DNA from: JAVBQB01 sp031549265
GTDB taxonomy: Bacteria; Bacillota; Clostridia; Oscillospirales; JAVBQB01
Assembly: GCA_031549265.1 (NCBI GenBank)
Contig: JAVBQB010000002.1
Coordinates: 744,001 to 808,000, forward strand
Length of the DNA stretch: 64,000 nucleotides
Direction of reading: 5' to 3'
Positions within the stretch are counted from its first letter, which is position 1, and each line of letters begins with the position of its first letter. The translations under genes and the position numbers were made by a program. Shown here piece after piece: positions 31,784-41,861 of this stretch. The notes beneath the pieces are model-generated. The model did not search any database, had not been told where the DNA came from, and saw nothing but the letters and a program-made list of their open reading frames with translations.

Positions 31784-34700
31784 ATGAATAAAGCCGGGAA
31801 GCAAAGTGTTGCCCTGAAAAATGGGGCAATACTGTTGGCGTGTATTCTGATTGTTAGTTCGCTGTGCGTATTGGCGTCGGCTTATATGACGACGTACGCC
31901 AAGCTGCAGAGTGAGCTTTACGATATTGGCATTGATCAATGGCAGATACTTGAGCGTGACACGAGAGCGGAACTCGGGCGCACATATTCCGCTGATTTTT
32001 TTAACTCTTCTTTTTTAGAAAAATACAGCGACGAGCTGCAAAGTTGCGCTCCCGAATTCGTTGAAACGTCGATCTATAAATGGGAGCCGGACCAATTCAA
32101 ATGCGTCTTTAATTCTTCGGGAGATACTGAAACCGCCGAGTTTAGCGCATTAAATCCGGGTAACGCGCCAGTCATGGCTGATAACGCAGATATTGAAATA
32201 CTTATAAGCGACGCGTATGTCAGAGACGTTGAAAAGGCGCTTCAAATATCAGGGTCACCGTTTTCTGTCTATACATGTAAAGTTGCCGTGATGCCGACGG
32301 GTTGTATCGGCGTGATTATCTCAAAGGCAAATTTCTTTCAATTAGCGGCGGTATATGCCGGGCCTTCTTTAGCGCTGATGATACTCGGGCTGCTGTTTTT
32401 GGCAGCCGGAGCTTTTGTTGTTTTTGCTCTGTTTAGCCGTGCGCTGAAACTCGAGCGGCAGAAGACGCGTGAAATCCTTGAATCTATGGACATAGGCATC
32501 AATATTGTGTCGGCCAAAGGAGAAGTTCTGTTCAGAAACGGGCTGGCCGCCGGCGCGCTGGGAACACAAAAAAGTCTGTCCGATACCGCGGATGCCGGCA
32601 AAGAAAACGAGAATACCGACCTGCTGAATTCTGTTCAGGGCGCTGATTCCAAATGGTATAAACACAGCATATCGCCTGTTAAATGGGAGGAGGGCAGCGA
32701 GGGAGAGCTCGAATTGCTGGTCGATGTGAGCGAATCCAAACAGTATTTGGATCAGCTTGAGCTATATATTGCGGTCGTTAATTCGATTGAGGATTATGTC
32801 CTTATTATCGAAGAGCAGACCGGCAAACACTTTTTCAATCCGGCGGCATATAAATTGACTGGGCGGGAGCCGGATACGTATATTGAAATGGAGCAAGCTC
32901 ACGGAGCAGAGGGTGCGGCGCATATCAGGGAAATAATGGAACGAGAGATCGCGGAAACTGGCTATTGGCGCGGTGAGGATAAGCTTTTCCATGTCGACGG
33001 AACTTACAGAGACGTGGAATTTTCACTGTTCAAAATCAGAAATAAGGCCGGCAAAATTGTCGGAACCGCCTCGGTTATGCGAGATATTTCCGAGCAAAAA
33101 AAGATTTGGGACGGTCTGTTAATCTATCAGGCGCTCGTCAATTCCTCGGATGATTTTATTATCGCACACTCGCTTGAAAACAAACTCCTTCTGGCAAACG
33201 CCGGCGCTTATGCCATGACCGGTTACAGCGAAGAGGAGATCGGTCTCAATCTCGCTCCGGAGCTGATACACTCAAAGGAGGCCTGTGAGCGCATATGGCA
33301 GGCGTTTTCGGAGGCTTTTGCTTCCAAGACTTCGTCGGAAATGCAATTCAAGCTTTACCGAAAGAATAATCAGGCGCTGGAAGTGCTTGCCAAAATATTC
33401 CCGCTTTTGGATCACGAGTCTAATCTAATCGGAGCCGGCGGGATTTTGCGTGACATAACTAGCTTGTCCAATGAAAAACGTGAAAAAATGATTGCCTCCG
33501 CTGTCTGCGAGTCGTCCGTCAATTTTATAGCGGCGGTCGACAGGAATATGAATTTGGTGTATTTGAATTCGACGGCATTTGAGCTGCTTGGATATACCCG
33601 CGATCAGATTACGGAGAACACCACGCCGGAAATGTTCTATAAAGAGGAAGACTGGCAAGTTATAACCAGAGCGATCATGACAGCGATGGAGTGCGGTAAA
33701 GCCGAACTGACAACCGATGTAATTAGAGGCGACGGCCGCGTTTTTGTTGGCAAGCACAGGATATTCGCCATCCATGACGATTCGGGCGAGACCATTGGAG
33801 CAGGTACTATTATTTCAGACGTGACCCAGGCGCTGAAAACACAGCGTGAACTACAGATCCAGTCGACAATTATCAATTTTTCGCCTGATTTCATTACGGC
33901 GATGGACAAAGATTTTAATTGCATGTACTGCAATCCCGGAGCTTATAAGTTGAGCGGATATACGCCTGATGAAATCGGACTTGGATTCCGCATTGAGAAA
34001 GTTCACGATGAGGAGACGGCGGCGAAAATATATGAAGCGTCCAGATTCGCAATGGAACACGGGTACTGGCAGGGCGAATCGCAGCTGCTCCGCAAGGATG
34101 GAACAAAGCTGGATTGCATTCAGCAATTGTTCGCGCTTTCTGATGAAAACGGAAAATCCGCCGGATTTGGCACAATTATCAGGGATATTTCCGACCTCGT
34201 TGAAGCCCGCGAAAAGATCTCCGAGGCAAAAGATAGGCTGGAAATAGCCCTTGACTCATCCAAAGCCGGAGTCTGGGAGATAAACTTTGAGACCGGATGG
34301 GTTTCCTATGACGCAAATACCGCGAGGGTATACAATTTCGAAGCCGACAGCTTGTCCATGCCGATTTCGGAGCTTTACGCATATCTGAACAGGGTGATTG
34401 AGAACTTTGAGCAATCCAGCTTTTTCAGCGATTTGCAGAACAATTACCTCGACGACAAGAAGCTGACCAGTATTTTCAAACTGGTTCAAACAGACGGGTC
34501 ATACAAATACGTCGACTGCTACGCCAGAACGCTTAGCGACGAAAACGACAGAGTGATCCGGGCGATTGGTCTTGTCATCGAAGTCACTGACAGGATTAAG
34601 ATGGAAGAGGAGCTTATTTCCGCAAAAGAGCAGGCAGAGGCGGCCAATAAAGCGAAAAGCCAATTTTTGTCGAACATGAGCCACGAAATCAGAACTCCGA

Positions 34701-36625
34701 TGAACGCGATCATTGGCATGACTAAGATAGCCAAAGACTCTGATAATCTGGCGAAAATCCGCTCGTGTCTGGATAAAGTGGACATTTCCTCCGCGCATTT
34801 ACTGAATATCATTAATGACATCCTCGATCTTTCAAAGGTTGAATCTGGTACGATTGACCTTGTTGAGAATGATTTTGACCTTGAAAAAGTTCTGATTGAA
34901 CTCGTAAATGTACTCTCCCTCAAAGCTGAAGAAAAACAGATGAACCTGTTCGTAAACATCGACAACAATGTGCCGCGCAGACTTAATGGCGACCCTACGA
35001 GATTATCGCAGGTTATAATGAATCTTATGTCAAACGCAATCAAGTTTTCTCCCGAAAAGGGTAATGTGGCCCTGTACGTGACTGCGCTGAGCATTGTAGA
35101 CCAGCGTGTTGAACTCGAGGTATCGATAGCCGATAACGGCATCGGAATGACAGACGATCAGAAGTTGAAGCTGTTCCAGGCGTTTGAACAGGCGGACTAT
35201 AGCGACACAAAAAGATACGCGGGTGCCGGTCTGGGACTTGCAATTTCAAAGCGGATTGTTCAGGCAATGGGCGGAAAAATCAATGTCGAGAGCGAATTCA
35301 GCTCAGGCAGCACATTCACATTCACTGCGATACTGAAAGTCCTTGATACAAACGATATGGTTAATTCCGCCAGCGTTTTCGAATCCGGGAAGACCCTGAG
35401 TATCCTTATTGTGGACGACAGCGTTGAGATGTGCGAATACCTCAAGAGCATATTGGACGTTCACAACATCACATCAACTGTTGTAACAAGCGGTGAAGCC
35501 GCAATTGAAGCAGTGCGAGAAGTCGCGGGCACCAGGAGCGCGTTTGACATCGTTCTGATGGATTATCAGATGGAGGGTATAAACGGAATCGAGGCGTCGG
35601 TGGAAATTGCAAAGCTTGGCGGGCCGCCGCCAAAGATAATTATGATGTCTATGCACGATACAAGTGCGCTGGAAACGAAAGCGCGCACTGTCGGGATCGT
35701 GAAAATGATGCATAAGCCAATCTTCCCGTCGGCTTTAATATCGACAATAAACGAGATTATGGGCTCCGATAAAGTATCGCCCCCCGCTGAAAAGGATAAG
35801 AAATACTCGTTCAAGGGGAGAAATCTCCTCATCGTTGAGGATGTTGATATTAACCGGGAAATACTAGTAGCTATACTTGAGAAGACCGGGATAAGTTCCG
35901 ATACAGCAGTGAACGGACTTGAGGCCATAGAGAAATTCAAGGCGAGACCGACGGCATTTGACGTGATTCTTATGGACGTTCAGATGCCGGTGATGGATGG
36001 ATATAAATGTACGCAGGAGATCAGGAATTCCGGACTTCCATGGGCGAGTGAAATACCAATAATCGCACTAACCGCAAATGCATTCAAAGAAGATATCGAG
36101 CGATCCATGCAGTTTGGAATGAATGGCCACCTTTGCAAACCGATTGACGAGGAAAAACTTATGAGCGAACTTGAACGGGTATTCTCGGCGTTTCCGCCGG
36201 TCGCACAGGTGGGCGCAAAAAAGGATGACAGCGCAATGATTTCCGAGCTTTCCGGAAATGAGTATGTCGACCTTACCCAAGGCTTAAGGATGCTGAATAA
36301 CAATGTAAAGCTGTATTTGCGGCTGCTCAAGAATTTTACTTCGGGAGAATCGCTGCAGGAACTGACCAAGCTGGTCGAGGCAGAAGAAAAAGAAATGATT
36401 CAGGCAAAGCTGCACTCGATAAAAGGTATCGCAGCGAACCTGTCGCTGGTTAAGATACTTGAACACGTCAAGGAACTGGAACAGATGATTAAGGACGGCA
36501 ATATGATTTATACGGGTGACGCGCTGTTCGAGTCCCTGACTGAGGCATATAGCGAGTCGGCAAAGGTAGTGACCGGTTTGCATGAGCATCCGGAAGCGCT
36601 TGAGTCGCTGGTTATAGAGAGATAG
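31784..36625 (+). CDS. Giant multi-PAS hybrid histidine kinase with two receivers and HPt
   Basis: 1613 residues. Two membrane helices (13-37 and 187-220) flank a small external domain. Then about six PAS modules (the first degenerate, 230-325; then roughly 325-445, 446-570, 571-690, 691-810, 811-940). HisKA follows with phospho-His967 (NMSHEIRTPMNAI), an HATPase with GDPTRLSQVIMNLMSNAIKF and GAGLGLAISKRI, receivers with Asp1260 and Asp1398, and an HPt domain with His1544 (HSIKGIA). This is a self-contained phosphorelay. GGAGG site seven bases before the ATG. Likely partner of the HD-GYP regulator upstream; the signal is unknown. Confidence 0.93.
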   Translation: MNKAGKQSVALKNGAILLACILIVSSLCVLASAYMTTYAKLQSELYDIGIDQWQILERDTRAELGRTYSADFFNSSFLEKYSDELQSCAPEFVETSIYKWEPDQFKCVFNSSGDTETAEFSALNPGNAPVMADNADIEILISDAYVRDVEKALQISGSPFSVYTCKVAVMPTGCIGVIISKANFFQLAAVYAGPSLALMILGLLFLAAGAFVVFALFSRALKLERQKTREILESMDIGINIVSAKGEVLFRNGLAAGALGTQKSLSDTADAGKENENTDLLNSVQGADSKWYKHSISPVKWEEGSEGELELLVDVSESKQYLDQLELYIAVVNSIEDYVLIIEEQTGKHFFNPAAYKLTGREPDTYIEMEQAHGAEGAAHIREIMEREIAETGYWRGEDKLFHVDGTYRDVEFSLFKIRNKAGKIVGTASVMRDISEQKKIWDGLLIYQALVNSSDDFIIAHSLENKLLLANAGAYAMTGYSEEEIGLNLAPELIHSKEACERIWQAFSEAFASKTSSEMQFKLYRKNNQALEVLAKIFPLLDHESNLIGAGGILRDITSLSNEKREKMIASAVCESSVNFIAAVDRNMNLVYLNSTAFELLGYTRDQITENTTPEMFYKEEDWQVITRAIMTAMECGKAELTTDVIRGDGRVFVGKHRIFAIHDDSGETIGAGTIISDVTQALKTQRELQIQSTIINFSPDFITAMDKDFNCMYCNPGAYKLSGYTPDEIGLGFRIEKVHDEETAAKIYEASRFAMEHGYWQGESQLLRKDGTKLDCIQQLFALSDENGKSAGFGTIIRDISDLVEAREKISEAKDRLEIALDSSKAGVWEINFETGWVSYDANTARVYNFEADSLSMPISELYAYLNRVIENFEQSSFFSDLQNNYLDDKKLTSIFKLVQTDGSYKYVDCYARTLSDENDRVIRAIGLVIEVTDRIKMEEELISAKEQAEAANKAKSQFLSNMSHEIRTPMNAIIGMTKIAKDSDNLAKIRSCLDKVDISSAHLLNIINDILDLSKVESGTIDLVENDFDLEKVLIELVNVLSLKAEEKQMNLFVNIDNNVPRRLNGDPTRLSQVIMNLMSNAIKFSPEKGNVALYVTALSIVDQRVELEVSIADNGIGMTDDQKLKLFQAFEQADYSDTKRYAGAGLGLAISKRIVQAMGGKINVESEFSSGSTFTFTAILKVLDTNDMVNSASVFESGKTLSILIVDDSVEMCEYLKSILDVHNITSTVVTSGEAAIEAVREVAGTRSAFDIVLMDYQMEGINGIEASVEIAKLGGPPPKIIMMSMHDTSALETKARTVGIVKMMHKPIFPSALISTINEIMGSDKVSPPAEKDKKYSFKGRNLLIVEDVDINREILVAILEKTGISSDTAVNGLEAIEKFKARPTAFDVILMDVQMPVMDGYKCTQEIRNSGLPWASEIPIIALTANAFKEDIERSMQFGMNGHLCKPIDEEKLMSELERVFSAFPPVAQVGAKKDDSAMISELSGNEYVDLTQGLRMLNNNVKLYLRLLKNFTSGESLQELTKLVEAEEKEMIQAKLHSIKGIAANLSLVKILEHVKELEQMIKDGNMIYTGDALFESLTEAYSESAKVVTGLHEHPEALESLVIER

Positions 36626-36633
36626 TTCTGATG

Positions 36634-36665
36634 GCCCGGTCAATAATTTGGCCGGGCTATTGCGT
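36634..36665 (+). terminator. Weak terminator after hybrid kinase
   Basis: GCCCGG (36634-36639) with CCGGGC (36652-36657), 12-base loop, followed by TATTGCGTATT. Short stem and poor U-run. Confidence 0.4.
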
Positions 36666-36765
36666 ATTAAAATGAGGGCATCGTGAGCCGCAGAGGGCAA
36701 ATGGACATTGAGACTTCCAGAACTTAACAATTTTCAAAATAGCAAAATCTTAATTAAAAAAAGTG

Positions 36766-36794
36766 TTGACAAAGTTGCCAGATGCCATTATAAT
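36766..36794 (+). promoter_or_regulatory. Consensus SigA promoter of acetate transporter leader
   Basis: TTGACA (36766-36771), 17 bases, TATAAT (36789-36794); perfect consensus. Confidence 0.9.
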
Positions 36795-36822
36795 TCAGCT
36801 AATACAGTTTTGGAGGCGCCAC

Positions 36823-36924
36823 GTGAATAACAATTACCGTAATTTTAACACGCTACTAAAAGAGACCAGGATCTCTTTTATTGGCATGTTTATTATTAAC
36901 GGAATGGTTGTCCGAATGTGCTGA
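36823..36924 (+). CDS. Predicted 33-residue leader peptide
   Basis: GTG-started ORF with TTGGAGG seven bases upstream. The product begins MNNNYRNFNTLLKETR, followed by a hydrophobic stretch ISFIGMFIINGMVVRMC. It lies between a consensus promoter and a strong terminator in front of the acetate transporter, the arrangement of an attenuator leader. A perfect eight-base hairpin AAAAGAGA/TCTCTTTT (36858-36879) lies inside the ORF, so a translating ribosome would open it. No codon run points to a specific amino acid. Expression is not proven. Confidence 0.55.
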   Translation: MNNNYRNFNTLLKETRISFIGMFIINGMVVRMC

Positions 36925-36948
36925 CATTGCTGAAAAAGCAAGAGTTCG

Positions 36949-36992
36949 CGCACTTGTGACAACCGCAGTTGTCGCAAGTGCGTTTTTCTTTT
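36949..36992 (+). terminator. Leader terminator (attenuator) before acetate transporter
   Basis: Fifteen-base-pair stem (36949-36963 with 36968-36982, one G-T pair), tetraloop CGCA, then TTTTTCTTTT. It ends 26 bases before the transporter start, so read-through must be controlled or partial. Confidence 0.9.
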
Positions 36993-37017
36993 GCAAAAAA
37001 ACCGGGAGGAATATCTT

Positions 37018-37641
37018 ATGCAAACCAACAGAGACACAAACGAGCAAGACAACAGCGTCCAGGCAAAAGTAACAATGCGGGAATGGGCCAACCCCACTCC
37101 GGCGGGACTCGTGGCGCTAGCGGTGGCGTGCGCCTGCTTCTTCGCCCTGCTGTCAGGCAGAGTCGAGGCATCGGCAATGCCGCTGGTCGGCGCATGGCTA
37201 ATCGGTGGCTTCATGGTGCAGCTCATAGTAGCGATTCTTGATCTCAAAGGCGGAAACCTGACGGGCGGCAATACATTTCTGTTCTTCTGCTCTTTCTTCA
37301 TGCTGACCGGCGGGATCGAAATGTTGCTGAAATACAGTGCAATCCAGGCGGGAGCTCCGCTTGACTCGCATATCGACGGATATGCATGGGCAGTTCTGAC
37401 AATTGTTGTGTTGTTATGGACGCCTGCATTTTGCGCAAAGTTCAGCCTCTTATCAGTAATCGTATTGCTGCTTGACATTGCGCTTCCGTTTATCGCTCTG
37501 ACTGATTTAGGCCTGATCGAAAAAGTCTACGCAAATATCTCGGCTTGGGCGCTGCTTGCCGCAGCGGTGGTTGCGGTATATCTCGGTGCTGCAATTGTCG
37601 TTAACGGCGCTTTCGGCAAAAAAATATATCCAATGCCCTGA
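37018..37641 (+). CDS. GPR1/FUN34/YaaH family acetate transporter
   Basis: 207-residue inner-membrane protein with six hydrophobic segments. The family signature appears as NPTPAGL (residues 25-31), followed by GGFMVQLIVAILDLKGGNLTGG and FFMLTGG. Family members (SatP/YaaH) move acetate or succinate with protons, or act as acetate channels. Start at 37018 is set by GGGAGG ten bases upstream. Its leader holds a predicted peptide and a terminator, so expression is probably attenuated. Confidence 0.9.
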   Translation: MQTNRDTNEQDNSVQAKVTMREWANPTPAGLVALAVACACFFALLSGRVEASAMPLVGAWLIGGFMVQLIVAILDLKGGNLTGGNTFLFFCSFFMLTGGIEMLLKYSAIQAGAPLDSHIDGYAWAVLTIVVLLWTPAFCAKFSLLSVIVLLLDIALPFIALTDLGLIEKVYANISAWALLAAAVVAVYLGAAIVVNGAFGKKIYPMP

Positions 37642-38252
37642 CCGGCGAGTCACATTTCAATACTTAGCCGCATGGCAGACTGGACATTTGCAGCGCATGA
37701 CAAGCACTGTTTGAACCTGAAGATTGGCCGGGGCGAGGTGAAAACCTTGCCCCGGCTTCTGTATGCGTACGAACGAAACCGAACCCGAGCATTACGCGTG
37801 AAGCGGTGCGGAGGGGAAAAAAAACAATCAGCGAATCAGGCGTAAAAAACAAAAAGAGTAATGCTAATTAGAACAATAATACACCCTATATAGCTCAAAA
37901 CACAATAATTCATTGGAGCTAAATAGAACCGAGTTAACACTGAGTAACTGCAGAAACAAAGCACATTTCGCGGAAGACTAAGTTGTGTTTAGATAAAAAT
38001 TCAAATTGAGACAAAAATACCCGCTTTGTTGCAGTAAATTATACTGCTAATTAAACACATATTGCGTGATGTTGTGAATATTGCATCAGGGTTTTATTTC
38101 AGAAAGGATGTAAATTCGCACATTCGCCAAAAATGCACTATATTTGTATAGGAATCGCCTTGCTTTTAATTGAGTGTGCATGTTACACTATTTGACAATA
38201 TGCGCATTTCACGTTGACTCTAAACCAATTATCAGTATTAAGGAGACTTCTT
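37642..38252. other. Gap before chemoreceptor gene
   Basis: Holds a GCCGGGGC/GCCCCGGC hairpin (37727-37756) without a U-run and a small palindrome GCAGTA-N5-TACTGC (38031-38047) that could bind a regulator. No SigD-type promoter, known riboswitch or gene seen. Confidence 0.4.
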
Positions 38253-40271
38253 ATGCGAATTGGAATCCGGGGAAAACTAATAGCACCTATTTCAGCGGCG
38301 GTAATTATCTCGTTTTGTGTAATTGCAATAGTACTAATCAACAGTTTCGGCTCAAATCTTAACTACTCAATCGCCGAGAATAAGCAGTCGATCATTGATG
38401 AAACGGAAAAGTATGTGCAATCATATTTCCATGGGCCGGAAGAGGCGGCCCACCTAGCTACGGTCACATATGCAAATATGATTAAATCCGGCCAATCCCG
38501 CGAGGAGCTAATCTCTTATGTTTCCGACATAGCAAAGGCCTACCCCAACTGGGTTTCCTGCTGGGTGGCGTTTGAACCGGATGCCTACGACGGCGCTGAC
38601 AGTATGTATGCGGGCAGAGAGGATTTGGGCAGCACGGCCAGCGGAAGACTTGCGGTCGTTGCGTCATCCTTTGAGTCTCAACAGGTCGGGATAATGTCTA
38701 TGGAAGTCGACGGGCAGGATTTTTATGAAACGGCCAAGTCAACCGGAAAGACTCATATTACCGACCCGTTTATCTATAATTATAGCGGAGTCAACCGCAG
38801 TGTTGTCTCTGTCTGCGCGCCCATAACTATCGACGGCAAAGTAATCGGTGTCTGTGGCTGGGATATCGGAACCGATGTATTTTGTGAAAGTGTAGCGGGC
38901 ATGAAATTTTTTGAAACAGGCAAAGTACGGGTAATCTCATCTGGAGGCTTCTATCTGGCACATGAAGATAAATCGATGATTGCACAACCGGCCGAATACA
39001 TGGATCAGATTTCTAATATGAATCAAACAGATATAATTGAGTTTGATGACAATGACTGCGTCCGGATATTATCGGCGGCACCCAGCTTGTTGTCCGATGC
39101 CAAATGGACAATAGAACTTGAGATTTCAAAAGAAATCCTCGAACGGCCGGTAACGTCAGCCATAACGATGTCAATAATTATTATCGGAGTTTCAGTCTTG
39201 GTTATCCTGGGTATTTTATTGCTGTTGGCAATGAATATCAGCAAAACGATCACAAAGCCCGTCTCCCGGCTATCGGAAGCGGCTAAACAGATGTCGCAGG
39301 GTGACCTGGATATTGCGCTCATACCCGGAGGTAAGGATGAAATCGGCGCTCTCACGGCCGCTTTCCAGCAAATGGTGGACGATTCGCGCAACCAGGCAAA
39401 CATTCTGCAGCTCGTCGCAAACGGAGACCTGGGAATTAATGCCGAGCCGAGATCGGATAAAGATATACTCGGAATCAGTATTAAAACGATGATACATAAG
39501 CTCAGGTCGGTTATGCACGATATTTCCGAAGCCGCGCACCAGGTTGACTCGGGAGCGTCCAATCTAGCCTCCGACAGCTTCACGCTGGCTCAATGCGCCA
39601 CAGAACAGGCTGCAACAATATCAAGACTTCAGATGTCGATGCAGAGCATATCGGAAAACACCCGCGACAATATGTTGATGACCAAAAGCGCCGACGACTT
39701 GTCAAAGGACATCAGGGCGCTCGCGCAAACGGGCTCGCAGCAGATGTCCGAGATGCACAACGCGGTTATCCAGATAAGCGAAGCCAACCGGGGAATAAGC
39801 AACGTAATTAAGGTGATCGAAGATATAGCGTTCCAGACAAATATACTGGCGCTTAACGCGTCGGTTGAGGCCGCGAGAGCGGGCCAGCACGGCAAAGGAT
39901 TCTCGGTTGTGGCGGAGGAGGTACGGTCACTCGCGGGAAAAAGCGCCGACGCCGCGAGGAGTACAAGTACACTGATAACCAATTCGATCGATAAAACCGA
40001 GCTCGGCGTGACGCTGGCGGACGAGACTGCCCGGTCTTTGGACGCAATTGTCAACGGAATAAACGAATCCTCGGCGATTATTGAGCAAATCAGCGCGTCC
40101 GCTTCGATGCAAAGCAACGAAATTGACGCCGTCAGCAGGGGAATAGCCGAGGTAGGCGATGTCGTAAAGCAGGTCAGCTCGTCTGCCGAGGAGACTTCCG
40201 CGGCGTCTGAGCAAATGAGTGTTCAAGCCTCGTTATTGACCGACCGCTTATCACAGTTCAGACTGAATTAA
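38253..40271 (+). CDS. Methyl-accepting chemotaxis protein
   Basis: 672-residue chemoreceptor. Membrane helix 1 at about 8-31, a dCache-like external sensor (about 35-285, with WVSCWVAFEPDAYDG and GVCGWDIGTDVF), helix 2 at about 303-329, HAMP (330-385), then a long coiled-coil signalling domain. Its hairpin tip, EDIAFQTNILALNASVEAAR, starts near residue 522. dCache domains of this type often bind amino acids or other small metabolites; the ligand here is unknown. AAGGAGA site before 38253 fixes the start. Confidence 0.94.
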   Translation: MRIGIRGKLIAPISAAVIISFCVIAIVLINSFGSNLNYSIAENKQSIIDETEKYVQSYFHGPEEAAHLATVTYANMIKSGQSREELISYVSDIAKAYPNWVSCWVAFEPDAYDGADSMYAGREDLGSTASGRLAVVASSFESQQVGIMSMEVDGQDFYETAKSTGKTHITDPFIYNYSGVNRSVVSVCAPITIDGKVIGVCGWDIGTDVFCESVAGMKFFETGKVRVISSGGFYLAHEDKSMIAQPAEYMDQISNMNQTDIIEFDDNDCVRILSAAPSLLSDAKWTIELEISKEILERPVTSAITMSIIIIGVSVLVILGILLLLAMNISKTITKPVSRLSEAAKQMSQGDLDIALIPGGKDEIGALTAAFQQMVDDSRNQANILQLVANGDLGINAEPRSDKDILGISIKTMIHKLRSVMHDISEAAHQVDSGASNLASDSFTLAQCATEQAATISRLQMSMQSISENTRDNMLMTKSADDLSKDIRALAQTGSQQMSEMHNAVIQISEANRGISNVIKVIEDIAFQTNILALNASVEAARAGQHGKGFSVVAEEVRSLAGKSADAARSTSTLITNSIDKTELGVTLADETARSLDAIVNGINESSAIIEQISASASMQSNEIDAVSRGIAEVGDVVKQVSSSAEETSAASEQMSVQASLLTDRLSQFRLN

Positions 40272-40288
40272 GCTATCGGCAATACGTA

Positions 40289-40330
40289 AACAAGGAGACA
40301 GCGATATATGCATCGCCGTCTCCTTGTTAT
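40289..40330. terminator. Hairpin between chemoreceptor and bzaE
   Basis: Eleven-base stem AACAAGGAGAC (40289-40299) with GTCTCCTTGTT (40318-40328), plus an inner GCGAT/ATCGC stem. U-runs are weak on both sides, but it separates two convergent genes. Confidence 0.6.
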
Positions 40331-40391
40331 TGGGGGGCAAAAATCTAATTGAGGCATTTTTGTTCATCTGCTGATGCCGGTGGGTTTGTAT

Positions 40392-41861
40392 TTAAACAGA
40401 GGCAAGATCGCTTGTGAGCTTGGGAAGTATGTCTTCGGCGGATATCTCGCCTCCGCGTTCAAGAGCGGTCAGCGAGGCTTCGAAAAACTCAAGTATCCGC
40501 CGGTTCGCTCTACCGCACCTTTCGTCAAAATCAGGTCCCGGCAGAACAGTGCCGCTCCACACGCCGTCCATAAGTCCGAAAACATGATTTGTGACCTCTC
40601 GCATCACAGAAGCAAGGCATCTGACAGCGGGGTTGGAATAGGTAGTAGTCGCCTCATATGCCGAGTGTTGACTCAGTTCCAAGCGAGACTGTCCGGACAT
40701 CATCGCGTACGCCTTTGTACCCTGGAGGATAATAAGGTGATGGTAGAGAAGATTCACTGTGATAACGAGCCGCTCCAGGAGCCGGTTGCGCTTCAAAAAT
40801 TCGAGGTTGCAGCGTATATCATCCAGTCTGGAATCCGGCTCAAACATAATGAAGCCGACGTTTGGATCGATGCCGTTCAGCCGGAGTATTTTCAGCGCGC
40901 GTTCGTTCTGCTCGACAGTGGTCATCTTGTTCATCCGTTCAAGAGACTGCGCGTTGCCGCTCTCCAGCCCTATGAGAAGGCTGTAAAATCCGGCGTCACG
41001 CAAGGCAGAAACGGTTTCCTCGTGAATATCGTTCACTCTGGCCTCCAAACCGAACCTGATATTCAGCGGTTTGAGCAGACTTGCAAGCTCCAGCGCCCGC
41101 TTTTGACCGCGCTCACCGGGGCCGAAGAAGTTTGGGTCAGTGAAATAAAAATCCCGGCAGCCGGTTTTATCAATAATCTCGACTATTTCGCGCCTAATAC
41201 TCTCGGGACTGCGCGGCCGCCATTTCCCACAGCCGTAAAATGGGTTGATGTAACAGAACGTGCACCCGCCGTAACAACCTCGGCTGCCGGCGATGTTCAC
41301 CTCGCCGATACCGAGCGACGCCTGGGTACGGATAGGGAACGGGAGCGCGTCGAGATCGTCTATGAGCGGACGGCGGCTGGATACGGTCATACCGTCAGCG
41401 CCTCGGTATGCAAGACCTTCCACACAGTTTAGTTCGGGATCCTGCGCCAGCTCAAGCATGGTCAATTCGGGTTCACCGAGCACGGCGCAGTCTATATAAG
41501 GAGAAGCGGTGAGTATTTCCTCGAAGGCAAAGGTCGGATAATAGCCGAAAACCGCGATACGTCCGGCAAGTCCCTCGTCTTTGACAAGTTTAAGAAAATT
41601 GTAAAGTTCCAGGTTGCTTTCCCAGTTGTATACGAGATGGACGGCAAGCAAATCCGGCAGAAGACCGCGTATCTGACGGTAAATCTTACTGTAATCAAGC
41701 TTTTCGAGATAACCTTCAATAATGTGCGTATCATGTCCGGATTCGACCAGACACGCTGCGATATACCCGCTCATCAGACATGCCGAAAGCGGCGCGTTTG
41801 CTATATCGTTGCAGCGCTCGCTTGAATACGAGCGCGGATGTTCAAGAATACATACCTTCAT
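40392..41861 (-). CDS. bzaE: BzaE-like B12-binding radical SAM enzyme
   Basis: 489 residues. A cobalamin-binding Rossmann-like domain (1-150) precedes a radical SAM domain with the cluster motif CYGGCTFC at about 196-203. In Eubacterium limosum BzaD and BzaE add methyl groups in turn to convert 5-methoxybenzimidazole into 5,6-dimethylbenzimidazole. This is the last gene of the operon, the bzaE position; the split between BzaD and BzaE is assigned by order. Its ATG overlaps the stop of the preceding gene (ATGA), with AGGAG upstream. Confidence 0.82.
   Translation of the reverse strand: MKVCILEHPRSYSSERCNDIANAPLSACLMSGYIAACLVESGHDTHIIEGYLEKLDYSKIYRQIRGLLPDLLAVHLVYNWESNLELYNFLKLVKDEGLAGRIAVFGYYPTFAFEEILTASPYIDCAVLGEPELTMLELAQDPELNCVEGLAYRGADGMTVSSRRPLIDDLDALPFPIRTQASLGIGEVNIAGSRGCYGGCTFCYINPFYGCGKWRPRSPESIRREIVEIIDKTGCRDFYFTDPNFFGPGERGQKRALELASLLKPLNIRFGLEARVNDIHEETVSALRDAGFYSLLIGLESGNAQSLERMNKMTTVEQNERALKILRLNGIDPNVGFIMFEPDSRLDDIRCNLEFLKRNRLLERLVITVNLLYHHLIILQGTKAYAMMSGQSRLELSQHSAYEATTTYSNPAVRCLASVMREVTNHVFGLMDGVWSGTVLPGPDFDERCGRANRRILEFFEASLTALERGGEISAEDILPKLTSDLASV

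Noticed and set aside
37727..37756. Terminator after the acetate transporter
   Set aside because: Strong GC hairpin but no U-run on either strand; listed only as a structure in the gap.
40374..41432. Plus-strand ORF of 352 codons opposite bzaE
   Set aside because: Antisense of a well-identified radical SAM gene; its translation is not protein-like.
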